This document shows positions 1 to 7,492 of a stretch of DNA of 20,627 nt, one piece after another. The stretch lies in IMG/VR virus record IMGVR_UViG_3300025645_000574, positions 1 through 20,627 of that record. One strand, written 5' to 3'. Under the pieces are notes generated by a model. It did not search any database. It was not told the DNA's origin and saw only the letters and a list, made by a program, of their open reading frames with translations. This stretch comes from a virus. The position numbers and the translations under genes were made by a program. Numbering within the stretch: the stretch's first letter is position 1; each line of letters opens with the position of its first letter.

Positions 1-2454
1 GTTTTGATCGCCAGTAGTAAGAGCATCTCCTGCTAGGCCACCGATAAGGGTGTTGCTAGTTCCCGTGGTGACTGACGTCCCTGCTTCGTAACCCATTGCC
101 ACATTGTAAACATCTGTAGCTGTAGTAAAGTTTTGATCCCCTAAAGCCTGAAAACCAACAGCTACCGACCTACTTCCTAGTGTGTCAGAACCTATTGCTC
201 CTCTACCCACTGCCACGTTTTTATCGGCATCAGTAAGAGAATCACCGGCAAGTCCTCCGATGAGAGTATTTTCAATTCCCGTGGTGATTGACTGACCAGC
301 AATAAAACCTACCGCTGTATTATAATTGTCCGTTGATGTGGTGAAGTTTTGAGTCTGTAAAGCGCCAACACCTACCGCTGTTGCTCTGTTCCCTAAAGTA
401 TCTGTTAACAAGGCATCCTTACCAAGGGCAACAATTCTATTGCCTGTAGTAATTGCCGCACCAGCAGACCTACCCACCGCTGTATTGAAACTTGCGGAAG
501 TATTAGCTGCTAAAGCATCACGCCCTACTGCGGTATTTTGACCGCCAGTATTAGCCGCAAGAGCGTTTGAGCCTATACCTGTATTGTGATTTCCTTCTGT
601 AGTAGCAGAACCTGCAAGATAACCGACAAAAGTGCTATCTGTCGCTGTAGTTATTGCATCACCAGCTAGGCCTCCGATAAGGGTGTTGAGGGTTCCCGTG
701 GTGACTGCCTTACCAGCTTGAAAGCCAACAGCCACGTTATAAGCATCAGCACCAGCGTTTTGTACTAACAAAGCCTGATGACCTATTGCTGTATTTCTAC
801 CGTGTCCGTCCTCTGCGCTAAGGGCTTCTGTACCCAAAGCCACGTTTGCAGAACCAGTAGTAAGCGCATCGCCAGCAAGACCGCCTATTACAACATTCTC
901 AACTCCCGTGGTGACGTTATTACCAGCAGCGTGTCCAACGGCTACATTATAAACGTTAGTAGCCGTGGTAAAGTTTTGAGTGCTTAATGCTGCATAACCA
1001 ATAGCAATACTTCTGCTACCTAAAGTATCAGCACCTAAAGCAAGAACACCAACAGCGACATTGTGATCTGCATCAGTTAAAGCGTCACCAGCTAACCCGC
1101 CGATAAGGGTGTTCTCAACTCCCGTGGTGACTGACACCCCTGCGTTATATCCAACAGCTACGTTAAGCGCATCGGTTGAAGTAGTAAAGTTTTGAGCAGA
1201 AAGCGCATCTACGCCAATAGCAACAGTCTTACTGCCTTTGGTGTCTGAACCTAATGTACCAAAGCCTAAAGTTACATTATAGTCTGCATCAGTTAAGTCA
1301 TCTCCAGAAAACGCGCCGATAATCGTGTTGCGTACACCTGTAGTGATGTCGGTTCCTGAGATATAGCCTAGCGCCGTGTTGTAAGCGTCTGCACCTGCGT
1401 TTAAGTCTTCAAGAGATTGGTAACCAACAGCAGTATTGCCTGAGTTAGCGTCTTCAGTTTTTAATGCTGCATATCCAACGGCTACGTTGTTATCACCCGT
1501 AGTCAAAGCCGTACCCGCTTCATCGCCCACGACCACGTTGTAGTTGCCGCCAGAGGCTATGCTGTTACCTGCGTTGACACCTGCGCGGAAGTTGGAGGTG
1601 CCAGCGGATGCAGTGATGATGTCTGCACCGTCAGCGAAGGTTACGTCTGCTGCGAAGTTTACTGCACCATCTACATCAACAGCATCTAAGTTAGTGGTGC
1701 CATCAACGTCTATGTCGCCTGAGATGTCTAGGCTGGCAAACACAGAAGTGCCTGTCGCGGTAACAGTGCCTGATACGTCGGCGTTACCGTTGATGTCTAT
1801 AAGCGTAGCAGTAAGATCAATCTCATCCGTCGCACCGAGCGCCAAGACCGTAGCAGACGAGCCTTGTATGAACTGGCTCGCGTCGTTGAACATGATCTTG
1901 TTCGTAGAGTTCAGCGTCAAGCCAGATCCGTCTGTGTGCGTAAGCGTCGTATCGCCATCTGCACCAAAGGTAATGACTGCGCTATCAGAGGTAAACGTCA
2001 GGTCATCGTCAATGAACAAGTCCGGGATCGACAGATCTTGGAAAGCATCAACCATCGCACCGCCAGAGCCAGCACCGTCGCTGTAAATTGCTTTGGTCTG
2101 ACCATTCGGGACTGTGATCGTCGCGCCACTGCCCTGCTTAATAATGATTGTCTGTGACCCGCTGGTTGCATTCTCTATGAGCCACAGCTTACTTACGGTA
2201 TTCGGGCCAATAGTTATTGTGCAAGCAGAATCGAGTGTGCCAGTGTACTTAAGGAAAATACTCCTACCGGGATCAGTAGAACCATCAGCGATAGTAGTAG
2301 TATGAGTATCAGCATTCGTCGTGATCGCTTCTGTGCCAAAGCTAAATGCCTCTGCGATTAATTCAAGGTTGGTATTTGTACTTGTTCCCCAAGTTCCGCT
2401 CTCATCGCCAGTGGCAATCTCTTTGAGCCGTAAGTCGTTTACATAAGTTGCCAT
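1..2454 (-). CDS. Tail fibre / adhesin with YadA-head-like repeats (partial, C-terminus outside window)
   Basis: This open frame starts at ATG 2454-2452 behind GGAG and runs for 818 codons to the left edge without a stop. The N-terminal 40 residues (MATYVNDLRLKEIATGDES...) have the look of the virion-attachment end of marine phage fibres. Residues about 60-290 are beta-rich (LDISGDIDVDGTTNLDAVDV). From about residue 300 the chain is made of nearly thirty short NVAVGxxAL / NTLIGGLAG motifs, like the left-handed beta-roll (Hep/Hag) repeats of YadA-type trimeric adhesin heads. These short motifs fall into a higher-order unit of about 72 residues. It is probably a homotrimeric receptor-binding fibre. 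A C-terminal trimerisation or chaperone domain would be expected past the left edge but cannot be seen. The fold call is from motif appearance; the fibre role is inferred from its position at the end of the tail genes. Confidence 0.85.
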   Translation of the reverse strand, partial: MATYVNDLRLKEIATGDESGTWGTSTNTNLELIAEAFSFGTEAITTNADTHTTTIADGSTDPGRSIFLKYTGTLDSACTITIGPNTVSKLWLIENATSGSQTIIIKQGSGATITVPNGQTKAIYSDGAGSGGAMVDAFQDLSIPDLFIDDDLTFTSDSAVITFGADGDTTLTHTDGSGLTLNSTNKIMFNDASQFIQGSSATVLALGATDEIDLTATLIDINGNADVSGTVTATGTSVFASLDISGDIDVDGTTNLDAVDVDGAVNFAADVTFADGADIITASAGTSNFRAGVNAGNSIASGGNYNVVVGDEAGTALTTGDNNVAVGYAALKTEDANSGNTAVGYQSLEDLNAGADAYNTALGYISGTDITTGVRNTIIGAFSGDDLTDADYNVTLGFGTLGSDTKGSKTVAIGVDALSAQNFTTSTDALNVAVGYNAGVSVTTGVENTLIGGLAGDALTDADHNVAVGVLALGADTLGSRSIAIGYAALSTQNFTTATNVYNVAVGHAAGNNVTTGVENVVIGGLAGDALTTGSANVALGTEALSAEDGHGRNTAIGHQALLVQNAGADAYNVAVGFQAGKAVTTGTLNTLIGGLAGDAITTATDSTFVGYLAGSATTEGNHNTGIGSNALAANTGGQNTAVGRDALAANTSASFNTAVGRSAGAAITTGNRIVALGKDALLTDTLGNRATAVGVGALQTQNFTTSTDNYNTAVGFIAGQSITTGIENTLIGGLAGDSLTDADKNVAVGRGAIGSDTLGSRSVAVGFQALGDQNFTTATDVYNVAMGYEAGTSVTTGTSNTLIGGLAGDALTTGDQN
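60..1350 (-). repeat. About 216-bp (72-residue) higher-order repeats in the tail fibre gene
   Basis: A conserved stretch reading TCCCGTGGTGA on the plus strand (encoding VTTG) recurs at about 60, 276, 693, 903, 1119 and, diverged, 1335. Spacings are 216, 417, 210, 216 and 216 bases, so most units are 72 codons; the 417-base gap is roughly a double unit. Each unit carries NTLIGGLAGDALTDAD, then NVAVG, SIAIG and QNFTT segments. The nucleotide similarity suggests duplication and ongoing exchange between units. Confidence 0.85.
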
Positions 2455-2586
2455 TTATTTTCTCCGGCTTTTGGGCTTCGGTTTCTTCATAGAAGCCACA
2501 TGTTTTTTCAAAGTCTCAGCCTGCTTCTTATGAGTCTTAGAGGCTTTTTCTAAACCTTTTATAACTTTTTTTACTTTACGAACCAC
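2455..2586 (-). CDS. Small Lys-rich protein (43 aa), GTG start
   Basis: The frame starts at GTG 2586-2584, which overlaps the last base of the TAG stop of the preceding gene, and ends at TAA 2457-2455 directly before the ATG of the tail fibre gene. AGAGG lies about 7 bases upstream of the GTG. The protein (MVRKVKKVIKGLEKASKTHK...) is strongly basic, with 17 Lys among 43 residues, and looks helical. It fills the gap between two structural genes exactly, as expected of a real gene in a tightly packed operon. I do not recognise a family. It may bind nucleic acid or be a minor virion component; this is inference only. Confidence 0.6.
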   Translation of the reverse strand: MVRKVKKVIKGLEKASKTHKKQAETLKKHVASMKKPKPKSRRK

Positions 2587-3248
2587 TATGCTACCTCTTC
2601 CCAATTTGGCGTTTGACTGTCATCAATAGTAGACCAGCTTGCGTCTTGGCCCGGAACAACTTTTCCCCAAACCAACGCGCCGCCACACAAACCATCAGCA
2701 GACACACCTGTAACAGCAACGTCAGCCGCTGCAGTCGCAGTGACAGTTCCAATCGCTGATGTAAGTTCAAACCCTGAAACACTGATCGTGTTGTTTGTAA
2801 CCAGCGAGATAGTACCAAGCGCAGACGTACCAGCGTTACCTGTAACGGATACATTTGCTGCGGCGTCTGTCGTAATCGATCCGACGGATGCCGTTCCAGA
2901 AACGCCTGTGACAACGGCTGTGCCTGCCGCATCGACGGTGATCGTACCGATTGCAGACGTTCCGACATTGCCTGTAACTGACGTGTTAGCGGCTGCTGTA
3001 ACTGTGACTGAACCGACTGCACTTGTGCCTGCAACGCCTGTGACGCTTGTGTTAGCCGCCGCTGCAACGGTGACAGATCCAACTGCGCTCGTTCCTGCAA
3101 CGCCTGTAACCGAAGTATTAGCTGCTGCCGCAACTGTAACTGTGCCAACGGCTGAAGTCCCTGCGACACCCGTGACAACAACTGGGATTGGTTCACCCCA
3201 TGTGCCTTGGCCCCAAGTGCCTCTACCCCAGCCAGTAACATTCGCCAC
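2586..3248 (-). CDS. Virion structural protein with 22-residue beta repeats
   Basis: The gene starts at GTG 3248-3246, with AGGA 8 bases upstream, and makes 220 residues. The N-terminus is MANVTGWGRGTWGQGTWGE. Residues 25-178 are seven tandem 22-residue units of the type VTGVAGTSAVGTVTV + AAAANTS. The tail, residues 179-220, is Trp-rich (LVWGKVVPGQDASW, then NWEEVA). Trp/Gly-rich ends around Val/Thr/Ala/Gly beta repeats suggest a fibrous virion protein such as a head or tail fibre or spike. This family accompanies tail fibre genes in marine phages. The exact place in the particle cannot be told from sequence. A second long frame in the same region on the same strand, shifted by one base, is a shadow produced by the repeats. 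Confidence 0.8.
   Translation of the reverse strand: MANVTGWGRGTWGQGTWGEPIPVVVTGVAGTSAVGTVTVAAAANTSVTGVAGTSAVGSVTVAAAANTSVTGVAGTSAVGSVTVTAAANTSVTGNVGTSAIGTITVDAAGTAVVTGVSGTASVGSITTDAAANVSVTGNAGTSALGTISLVTNNTISVSGFELTSAIGTVTATAAADVAVTGVSADGLCGGALVWGKVVPGQDASWSTIDDSQTPNWEEVA
2715..3176 (-). repeat. Seven tandem 66-bp units
   Basis: Seven in-frame 66-base units encode the 22-residue repeats of the surrounding gene. The first three units (N-terminal, about 2979-3176) are nearly identical in protein and DNA; the later ones are more diverged. This pattern points to recent duplication at the 5' end of the array. Confidence 0.85.
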
Positions 3249-3258
3249 ACGTTAAATC

Positions 3259-3348
3259 CTATTGGTTATGACTTTGATCTTGCTGCTGTTTGACCCATTC
3301 TAAATACTCTTCTTCGGTCATCCGCCTCTGTTGAGTTTGTTGGGCCAC
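3259..3348 (-). CDS. Very small Gln/Glu-rich ORF (29 aa)
   Basis: In the gap between two structural genes a frame runs from GTG 3348-3346 to TAG 3261-3259. An internal ATG at 3321-3319 gives the shorter MTEEEYLEWVKQQQDQ... version of 20 residues. AGAGG lies just before that ATG. The acidic-to-Gln-rich helix looks protein-like, and the frame fills the gap almost exactly. Ribosome signals are weak for either start and the length is minimal, so this is a tentative call with no known function. Confidence 0.4.
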   Translation of the reverse strand: MAQQTQQRRMTEEEYLEWVKQQQDQSHNQ

Positions 3349-3354
3349 AACATC

Positions 3355-3786
3355 TCAAGCGATTCTTATTATCGCGTTAGATGCATCAGCTGCAGGAAAC
3401 TGAATGGTGAAATCACCAGCAGTCGATGTTTTATCACCGCCAAAATCAAGCGCACACACTGCTGGATCGCCCGAAGCACTGTCATTGAATATCAGTGCGC
3501 CTCTCGCAGTCACTGTTGCATTTGAAAATGTCAGGTCTGCAAAGTCTGTGAGTGCTGTAGTTCCCGACGTACTAGGGTCAACCCGCGTCAGAGACGCACC
3601 TTTGGCAGTATAATTGGTGCCCGATACTTCGTTGGAAGTGGTATATGCAGTCGTACCAGCGCCCAAGCTAGCAGAGCTAGTGTATAGCGCAAGATTAAAG
3701 GTACTACCACCAGAGTTCTTGAAATTGTGGACGGCTTCCAGTATTTCTTGTTTGAAACTGGTGCATAGTGCTGTTGTGATAGCCAT
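3355..3786 (-). CDS. Virion structural protein (conserved in marine phages), unknown role
   Basis: The product has 143 residues, starting MAITTALCTSFKQEILEAV. An N-terminal helix of about 25 residues precedes a Ser/Thr/Gly/Ala-rich beta domain ending in FTIQFPAADASNAIIRIA. The ATG shares one base with the TAA stop of the gene before it (TAATG), with AGGAGA 5 bases upstream, so the two are translationally coupled. The composition and its place between the head-tail adaptors and fibre genes suggest a virion or tail protein. I recognise the sequence type as one seen with adaptor genes in marine phages, but know no assigned function. Confidence 0.75.
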   Translation of the reverse strand: MAITTALCTSFKQEILEAVHNFKNSGGSTFNLALYTSSASLGAGTTAYTTSNEVSGTNYTAKGASLTRVDPSTSGTTALTDFADLTFSNATVTARGALIFNDSASGDPAVCALDFGGDKTSTAGDFTIQFPAADASNAIIRIA

Positions 3787-4076
3787 TATAGTCTCCTGAT
3801 TATGTTAGCCATTTCACTCTGGCCTTGTTTTTCCAACTCACCTATAAGTGTGGTTCGGTCGCTTTTTATCGCTTCCTTAATATAATACAAAGCCGTGACT
3901 TTGACCGCTTCTTTAAACGCCTCTGCTTGCTCTGCAATAACCGGGTGACAATTACCACCAACGCTCACAACCCTGTCCGATATGGCTTGGGCCCAAAACT
4001 CCGGGTCGTGGCCTTTGTTTGTTGTTGTTGCAACAGAAACTTGACCTAACCCTGATTCAGAAACAGCAGCAAACAT
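3786..4076 (-). CDS. Conserved small alpha-helical phage protein, unknown function
   Basis: The product has 96 residues. The central part (TNKGHDPEFWAQAISDRVVSVGG) is followed by helices rich in Ala, Glu and Lys, ending EKQGQSEMANIIRRL. This pattern, with the invariant-looking KGHxPEFWA and the C-terminal MANIIRRL, recurs in cyanophage and pelagiphage genomes beside tail-adaptor genes, from memory of the family type. There is no signal peptide or membrane segment. It lies 2 bases after the adaptor gene upstream and is coupled by TAATG to the gene downstream. A tail-assembly or virion role is inferred from the neighbours. Confidence 0.75.
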   Translation of the reverse strand: MFAAVSESGLGQVSVATTTNKGHDPEFWAQAISDRVVSVGGNCHPVIAEQAEAFKEAVKVTALYYIKEAIKSDRTTLIGELEKQGQSEMANIIRRL

Positions 4077-4078
4077 GT

Positions 4079-4717
4079 CTATCTACCTTTTGAAATGTCG
4101 TAACGATACTCGTCTCGGGCACCATAATCTTCGCCCAAAGCCTTCAAAGCCGCTACTGCTTGCGCGAAACGCTGATCGTATCCCGCTGCTTCCTCGGGGA
4201 TCTTGAGGAAAGTAGCCGCCTCAACCAAAGAGCCGTACAACATTGCGTCAGGCGCGTTGGTTGAAAGCCAAGTCGTCCCGCTATCCGCACCCGCTGTTAA
4301 AGAATCGGGCCGATACTTGTAATGCAGTTCGAAAGTGAAGGTCGTGTTCGGTGTTGGCGCTAGAATAAACGTCGTATCGTCAAACAAAGCGTAATACTTG
4401 GGGGTGCCCGTGGTTGCCGGATTCGGTGTATACGACCGTATAAAAGAAACCTGCTTGAACAACAAGTACTCGTAGTCACTACTAGATATCAAAGCCAAAC
4501 TGTAGGGGCTTAGAAAGTCAGTGGGCGTCGACAAATAAGTATTGCCCGACGCAGCAGTACCCGTCACATTCTTACGAAAGAAAGGCAACTCAATGTTTTT
4601 GAGTATGCGCTCTTCTGCTTCTTTGATGAAAACCGGCAAGTTGTTTACAAACGTAGTCTCTGCCGTTTCGCAATAGTCCTGCACAGCAGTTTTTAAGGTG
4701 GCAAGAGTAAAACTCAT
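4079..4717 (-). CDS. Head-tail adaptor / connector protein
   Basis: The product has 212 residues. The N-terminal helical part (residues 1-45, LKTAVQDYCETAETTFVNN then FIKEAEERILKNI) is followed by a beta section with a characteristic KYYALFDDTTFILAPTPN core, a YKYRPDSL turn, and a C-terminal helical part beginning NAPDAMLYGSLVEAATFLK. This arrangement is typical of small phage adaptor proteins that stack beneath the portal or join the tail. The ATG overlaps the stop of the gene upstream by 4 bases (ATGA). The family call rests on the YYA-FDD-LAP-P core and the LLYGxLVEA-like helix. The exact ring position is unknown. Confidence 0.75.
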   Translation of the reverse strand: MSFTLATLKTAVQDYCETAETTFVNNLPVFIKEAEERILKNIELPFFRKNVTGTAASGNTYLSTPTDFLSPYSLALISSSDYEYLLFKQVSFIRSYTPNPATTGTPKYYALFDDTTFILAPTPNTTFTFELHYKYRPDSLTAGADSGTTWLSTNAPDAMLYGSLVEAATFLKIPEEAAGYDQRFAQAVAALKALGEDYGARDEYRYDISKGR

Positions 4718-5019
4718 GGCGTAGATACCTCGACGTTGCCGACTTGGCCTGTAGCTTTGACAGGAATAAATCGTTTTTCAGTCAATAAAGGCACACCTAC
4801 CGTAATAACCAAAGGTTCTACCCGGTCTGGACGAGCATTCCTAATCGCCTGCGGGTCGCTGACATTCGGTGGTGGAAACAACTGCGGTTGTTTGGCTTCG
4901 TATTCGTCCGGTCCTACTAGAGAGCCGTTCCACTCTTTTTTCATACGATGCAGTTTGTATCGAAAGCCAGAGCGATCGGAGATACCGTATGCGTTTTTGC
5001 CGTTAGCGAAACCAGACAT
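4714..5019 (-). CDS. Conserved structural protein between the two adaptor genes
   Basis: The product has 101 residues. The N-terminal half is highly characteristic (NAYGISDRSGFRYKLHRMKK followed by EWNGSLVGPDEYE), then a Pro-rich stretch (QPQLFPPPNVSDPQAIRNARPDR) and a beta-rich end. I recognise the sequence type from marine phage adaptor regions but no function has been assigned to my knowledge. It sits between the gp4-like gene and the adaptor gene, with a 2-base gap upstream and a 4-base overlap downstream, so a role in the neck or tail is likely. Confidence 0.75.
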   Translation of the reverse strand: MSGFANGKNAYGISDRSGFRYKLHRMKKEWNGSLVGPDEYEAKQPQLFPPPNVSDPQAIRNARPDRVEPLVITVGVPLLTEKRFIPVKATGQVGNVEVSTP

Positions 5020-5021
5020 CT

Positions 5022-5906
5022 TTAGGTCCTGTAGTAATCGTACGACGGGCTAATTCGTAACGAAGCACGATCACGATCTTCGTCCATCGCGCGTTGCATT
5101 TCTTCTTCATACACCTGCTTCAACACACCCATCATTTGAGGATTACGCTTCATCGCTAGGTAATACGCTAAACCAGCGGTCAAACAAGGGTAGAAACGGA
5201 AGGGGACGTCAACAGTGTTGGTGTTGGTATCTGCATCGTCAATACGAGTCAATCGATTGAACTTGACGACATCCGTGTTATTTTCGGGCGCAGGCCAAAC
5301 TTTGAGTATCGGCGTGATCTGTCTGTCTAAGAAAAACTCGTTCACCCTACCGGTTTGAGCTTTGTTTGGTATGTTGAGGTAGCTAGACCGACTCACACGT
5401 TCTATTTGGAAATCGGTGCTGTCTCTTGTAACAACCGCCGATAATATGTCGATGGTGCTTCGCACGTCACCGAAATCGACCGCCGCACTAACCGTCGTCG
5501 TAGCCGCACTGGTGCCACCCGTGATGGTTTCAGAAGCCGAAAAAGTGCCGCTTGGTATTGTAATCGCTAGAGTAGTAGAACTAGGTTTGCTAGTAATCGA
5601 CGCCGTGGCGCCGCTAGTGCCACCCGTAATCGTTTCTGCTACGGAGAAAGAACCCGAATCTCCAACAGTCATTGTCAAAGTGCCGCCGGGGTACTCTGTG
5701 ATACCTGTTGCTAGGGTTATCGTTGTTTGTTCGATCGTCCATTGATTGAGCCCACGGTTTGCCCAATCTGCAAACAACAAATTCAACGACCTGCGGGCGG
5801 TTTTCAAATCGTAGCCCGTACGGACCTCTAGCCCACAGCGTTCAAATGCCTCTTCGACATATTCGGCAACGTCTAATTCAAAGTTTTTGCTGCTGCTAGT
5901 TGTCAT
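5022..5906 (-). CDS. P22 gp4-like tail accessory (head completion) protein with inserted repeat domain
   Basis: From ATG 5906-5904 the product has 294 residues; an upstream in-frame TTG at 5921 is possible but has no ribosome site. The N-terminus (residues 6-57, FELDVAEYVEEAFERCG, then LKTARRSLNLLFADWANRG, then WTIEQ) and C-terminus (VPFRFYPCLTAGLAYYLAMK, then EEEMQRAMDEDRDR) fit the P22 gp4-like family, which seals the portal after packaging. Residues about 74-146 look like an insertion: two copies of a G-S/T-F-S-x-x-ETITGGTS-x-AT beta unit (85-104 and 120-139). They interrupt the usual run from the TEY strand to the DILSAVV strand. The ATG overlaps the stop of the gene upstream by 11 bases. 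Confidence 0.7.
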   Translation of the reverse strand: MTTSSSKNFELDVAEYVEEAFERCGLEVRTGYDLKTARRSLNLLFADWANRGLNQWTIEQTTITLATGITEYPGGTLTMTVGDSGSFSVAETITGGTSGATASITSKPSSTTLAITIPSGTFSASETITGGTSAATTTVSAAVDFGDVRSTIDILSAVVTRDSTDFQIERVSRSSYLNIPNKAQTGRVNEFFLDRQITPILKVWPAPENNTDVVKFNRLTRIDDADTNTNTVDVPFRFYPCLTAGLAYYLAMKRNPQMMGVLKQVYEEEMQRAMDEDRDRASLRISPSYDYYRT

Positions 5907-6570
5907 TATATAAGTTGTCAAAAATTTGGTTTACATCAAGCGTGTAATCTAAATCGGATTTTGAGTAATGTATATGCGCAGATGGCTTAAAGTCTGGTCC
6001 ACCCTCTCCTGTTTCAAACCATGCCGGATGCGTAACACGCACTCTGTTATTAGGCAGAGCCACTATATTACCGGTCCAACTTCCTGCGTCGAGCAACTGC
6101 AAAACATGACTTTGCTTGTGCTGGGCAGGATCATCCGCAATCTCGCTCTCTGTGTAATCCACCGTAAACAAATACTTTGCCGGGTACATTTCACCGTCAA
6201 TCTTGGCTAACCAAGGACAAGGCGTAGCTCGATCCAAAACGTAGACCGCGTGGTGGTGTGAGCTACAATCCCAAGGTTGCGCAGCCCACACCGGCATAGC
6301 TTCCGGCCACTCTTCTAATGGAATATCGCCTACTAAAGCGGTAATCGGCATGCGAGCCCACATTGCACCACCATGCACCGTGTCCTCTTCTTCGCCTTCC
6401 GCTTCTATGCCGGTAAAAATGACTTGAAAACTCAAGCACCTACACGGCATCGTAGTGACACCAATCACCATTGCATGAAGAAATTCCCCGTGATATTTCT
6501 CATGGTTGTGCGTGTATTCACGCCGCACCCAGCACTTAAAGTGCGGGATGTTAGATTGTAAATAGGCCAT
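5896..6570 (-). CDS. Conserved phage protein of unknown function, virion-region
   Basis: The product has 224 residues, starting MAYLQSNIPHFKCWVRREYTHN. It is rich in His, Trp and Cys, with HHHAVYVLDRATPCPW in the middle (about 124-139) and a C-terminal HIHYSKSDLDYTLDVNQIFD. No membrane segment or signal peptide is apparent. I recognise the start and the AMWARMPITALVGD segment (about 69-82) as a recurring type in marine phage structural regions, but no biochemical function is known to me. It lies 2 bases after the Lys/Gly-rich gene and overlaps the gp4-like gene, so it is co-translated with neck proteins. The His/Cys content would allow metal binding, which is only a guess. Confidence 0.75.
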   Translation of the reverse strand: MAYLQSNIPHFKCWVRREYTHNHEKYHGEFLHAMVIGVTTMPCRCLSFQVIFTGIEAEGEEEDTVHGGAMWARMPITALVGDIPLEEWPEAMPVWAAQPWDCSSHHHAVYVLDRATPCPWLAKIDGEMYPAKYLFTVDYTESEIADDPAQHKQSHVLQLLDAGSWTGNIVALPNNRVRVTHPAWFETGEGGPDFKPSAHIHYSKSDLDYTLDVNQIFDNLYNDN

Positions 6571-6572
6571 TC

Positions 6573-6845
6573 TTAGATTTTGCCGCCTACCTTGTCACCT
6601 TTTTTCTTGACCTTGCCGCCCATTCGATAGCCTTTAGTAGCCATCTTGCCGCCATTCTTCATGCCTTTTGGCTTAACGCCGCCACCATTTTTCATGCCGC
6701 CGGGCATCATTTCTTTTTTACCGCCCATAGCGCCGCCTTTCGACTTCATTTTGACGCCTTGTGCGCTACCCTTGCTTTTCATGTTTTTCTTTTTAGGCGA
6801 TGCTTTTTTCTTAAATCCGCCCATTCCAAGATTTACTCTAGACAT
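6573..6845 (-). CDS. Lys/Gly/Met-rich low-complexity basic protein
   Basis: The product has 90 residues and is almost entirely Lys, Gly and Met. Irregular repeats of the type MKNGG / MKSKGG / KGYRMGGKV occur throughout. There is no predicted globular fold. GAGG lies 6 bases before the ATG. Such KGGxMKKKG proteins recur in marine phage structural modules. The extreme basic charge suggests binding to packaged DNA, RNA or an acidic virion surface, but no function is established. It is the first of five small genes here (6573-7985), four of them strongly basic. Confidence 0.7.
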   Translation of the reverse strand: MSRVNLGMGGFKKKASPKKKNMKSKGSAQGVKMKSKGGAMGGKKEMMPGGMKNGGGVKPKGMKNGGKMATKGYRMGGKVKKKGDKVGGKI

Positions 6846-6852
6846 ATCAACC

Positions 6853-7176
6853 TCACAGATATTTCGTTTTTTTCCTGCGATCGCTCATAATAGCGCCGCA
6901 ACCTCTGGCGATCTGTTGACGAACCTCGCCCCCATTCCGCATCTTTACAGTGGCTTTCTTCGTGTTTGCCACTACTGTTTTGCCCTTTTTGCCTTCTTTC
7001 TTCTTTTTGCGCGCGGTTGCTGCACGCTCCTCTTTCGTCAGACTTCTTGCTTTCGACTCGGGTAAACAACGATCAGGGTTTCGCTTGTCAGGAGATGTGC
7101 CACATTTGCCGACAATATCGCCTTCGGCGTTGATACGAACCCAATTTTGATCGCGCCATTTCTTTAACTCGCCCAT
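6853..7176 (-). CDS. Small basic phage protein with Cys pair
   Basis: The product has 107 residues. Residues 1-40 form an ordered part (KKWRDQNWVRINAEGDIVGK then CGTSPDKRNPDRCLPESKA) followed by a Lys/Arg-rich linker (residues about 46-70, ERAATARKKKKEGKKGK) and a mixed C-terminus ending RGCGAIMSDRRKKTKYL. The WVRI...CG...R.P.CLP.SKAR.LT layout resembles a small domain I associate with other phage basic proteins (W-V-D ... CG ... YPKCVP-type). I cannot assign a function. GGAG lies 7 bases before the ATG, inside the last codons of the gene upstream. Confidence 0.7.
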   Translation of the reverse strand: MGELKKWRDQNWVRINAEGDIVGKCGTSPDKRNPDRCLPESKARSLTKEERAATARKKKKEGKKGKTVVANTKKATVKMRNGGEVRQQIARGCGAIMSDRRKKTKYL

Positions 7177-7180
7177 CTAT

Positions 7181-7492
7181 CTAGCTCCACGCCTCAAGAC
7201 CCATGCTTTTGTTGATGATGGTGTTACCACCTGCAGCGACATACCCGCCTGCTAAAGACTCGCAAAGCCCCTTGTCTGTTGCCTCGTATGAAATAGTTTT
7301 GGACAACTCGTCAAAGGTGTTTTGCCAGTTCGCTATCGTTTGATCAATTACACTGTCGGTAAGAGTGCTATCTTCCTCTAAGTCGGCTCTAACTTGGGTC
7401 AAAAACCAAGATTTAAGTTCAGCAAGATTGTCGTCATCGTTTGCAAACAACGTCCCGTATTTAGTCCCTGTCTGCACACGATAGATGTCCAT
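7181..7492 (-). CDS. Hypothetical acidic phage protein
   Basis: The product has 103 residues and is acidic, unlike the basic proteins around it. It starts MDIYRVQTGTKYGTLFAND, has a helical middle (LAELKSWFLTQVRADLEED then VIDQTIANWQNTFDELSKTI) and a Gly/Ala-rich stretch (ESLAGGYVAAGGN) near the end. No known motif is visible. The ATG shares a base with the TAA stop of the gene upstream (TAATG), so it is coupled to the small basic protein gene there. Function unknown; a partner of the basic proteins is possible from opposite charge, but that is speculation. Confidence 0.7.
   Translation of the reverse strand: MDIYRVQTGTKYGTLFANDDDNLAELKSWFLTQVRADLEEDSTLTDSVIDQTIANWQNTFDELSKTISYEATDKGLCESLAGGYVAAGGNTIINKSMGLEAWS

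Noticed and set aside
1-1400. CRISPR-like regular repeats
   Set aside because: The spacing is regular but the units are in-frame codons of a beta-roll fibre, with similar rather than unique intervening sequence.
1544-2086. Plus-strand open frames across the fibre and other structural genes
   Set aside because: They lie antisense to strongly supported minus-strand genes, have low-complexity Ser/Val/Ala composition and no ribosome sites.
2591-3250. Second long minus-strand open frame, Leu/Gln-rich, over the 22-residue repeat gene
   Set aside because: It is a one-base-shifted shadow of the repeats; the VTGVAGTSAVG frame has the coherent ends, a ribosome site and family-like sequence.
5886-5921. 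TTGACA and TATAAT close together before the gp4-like gene
   Set aside because: The two hexamers are only 5 bases apart, far too close for a sigma70 promoter, and they are inside coding sequence.
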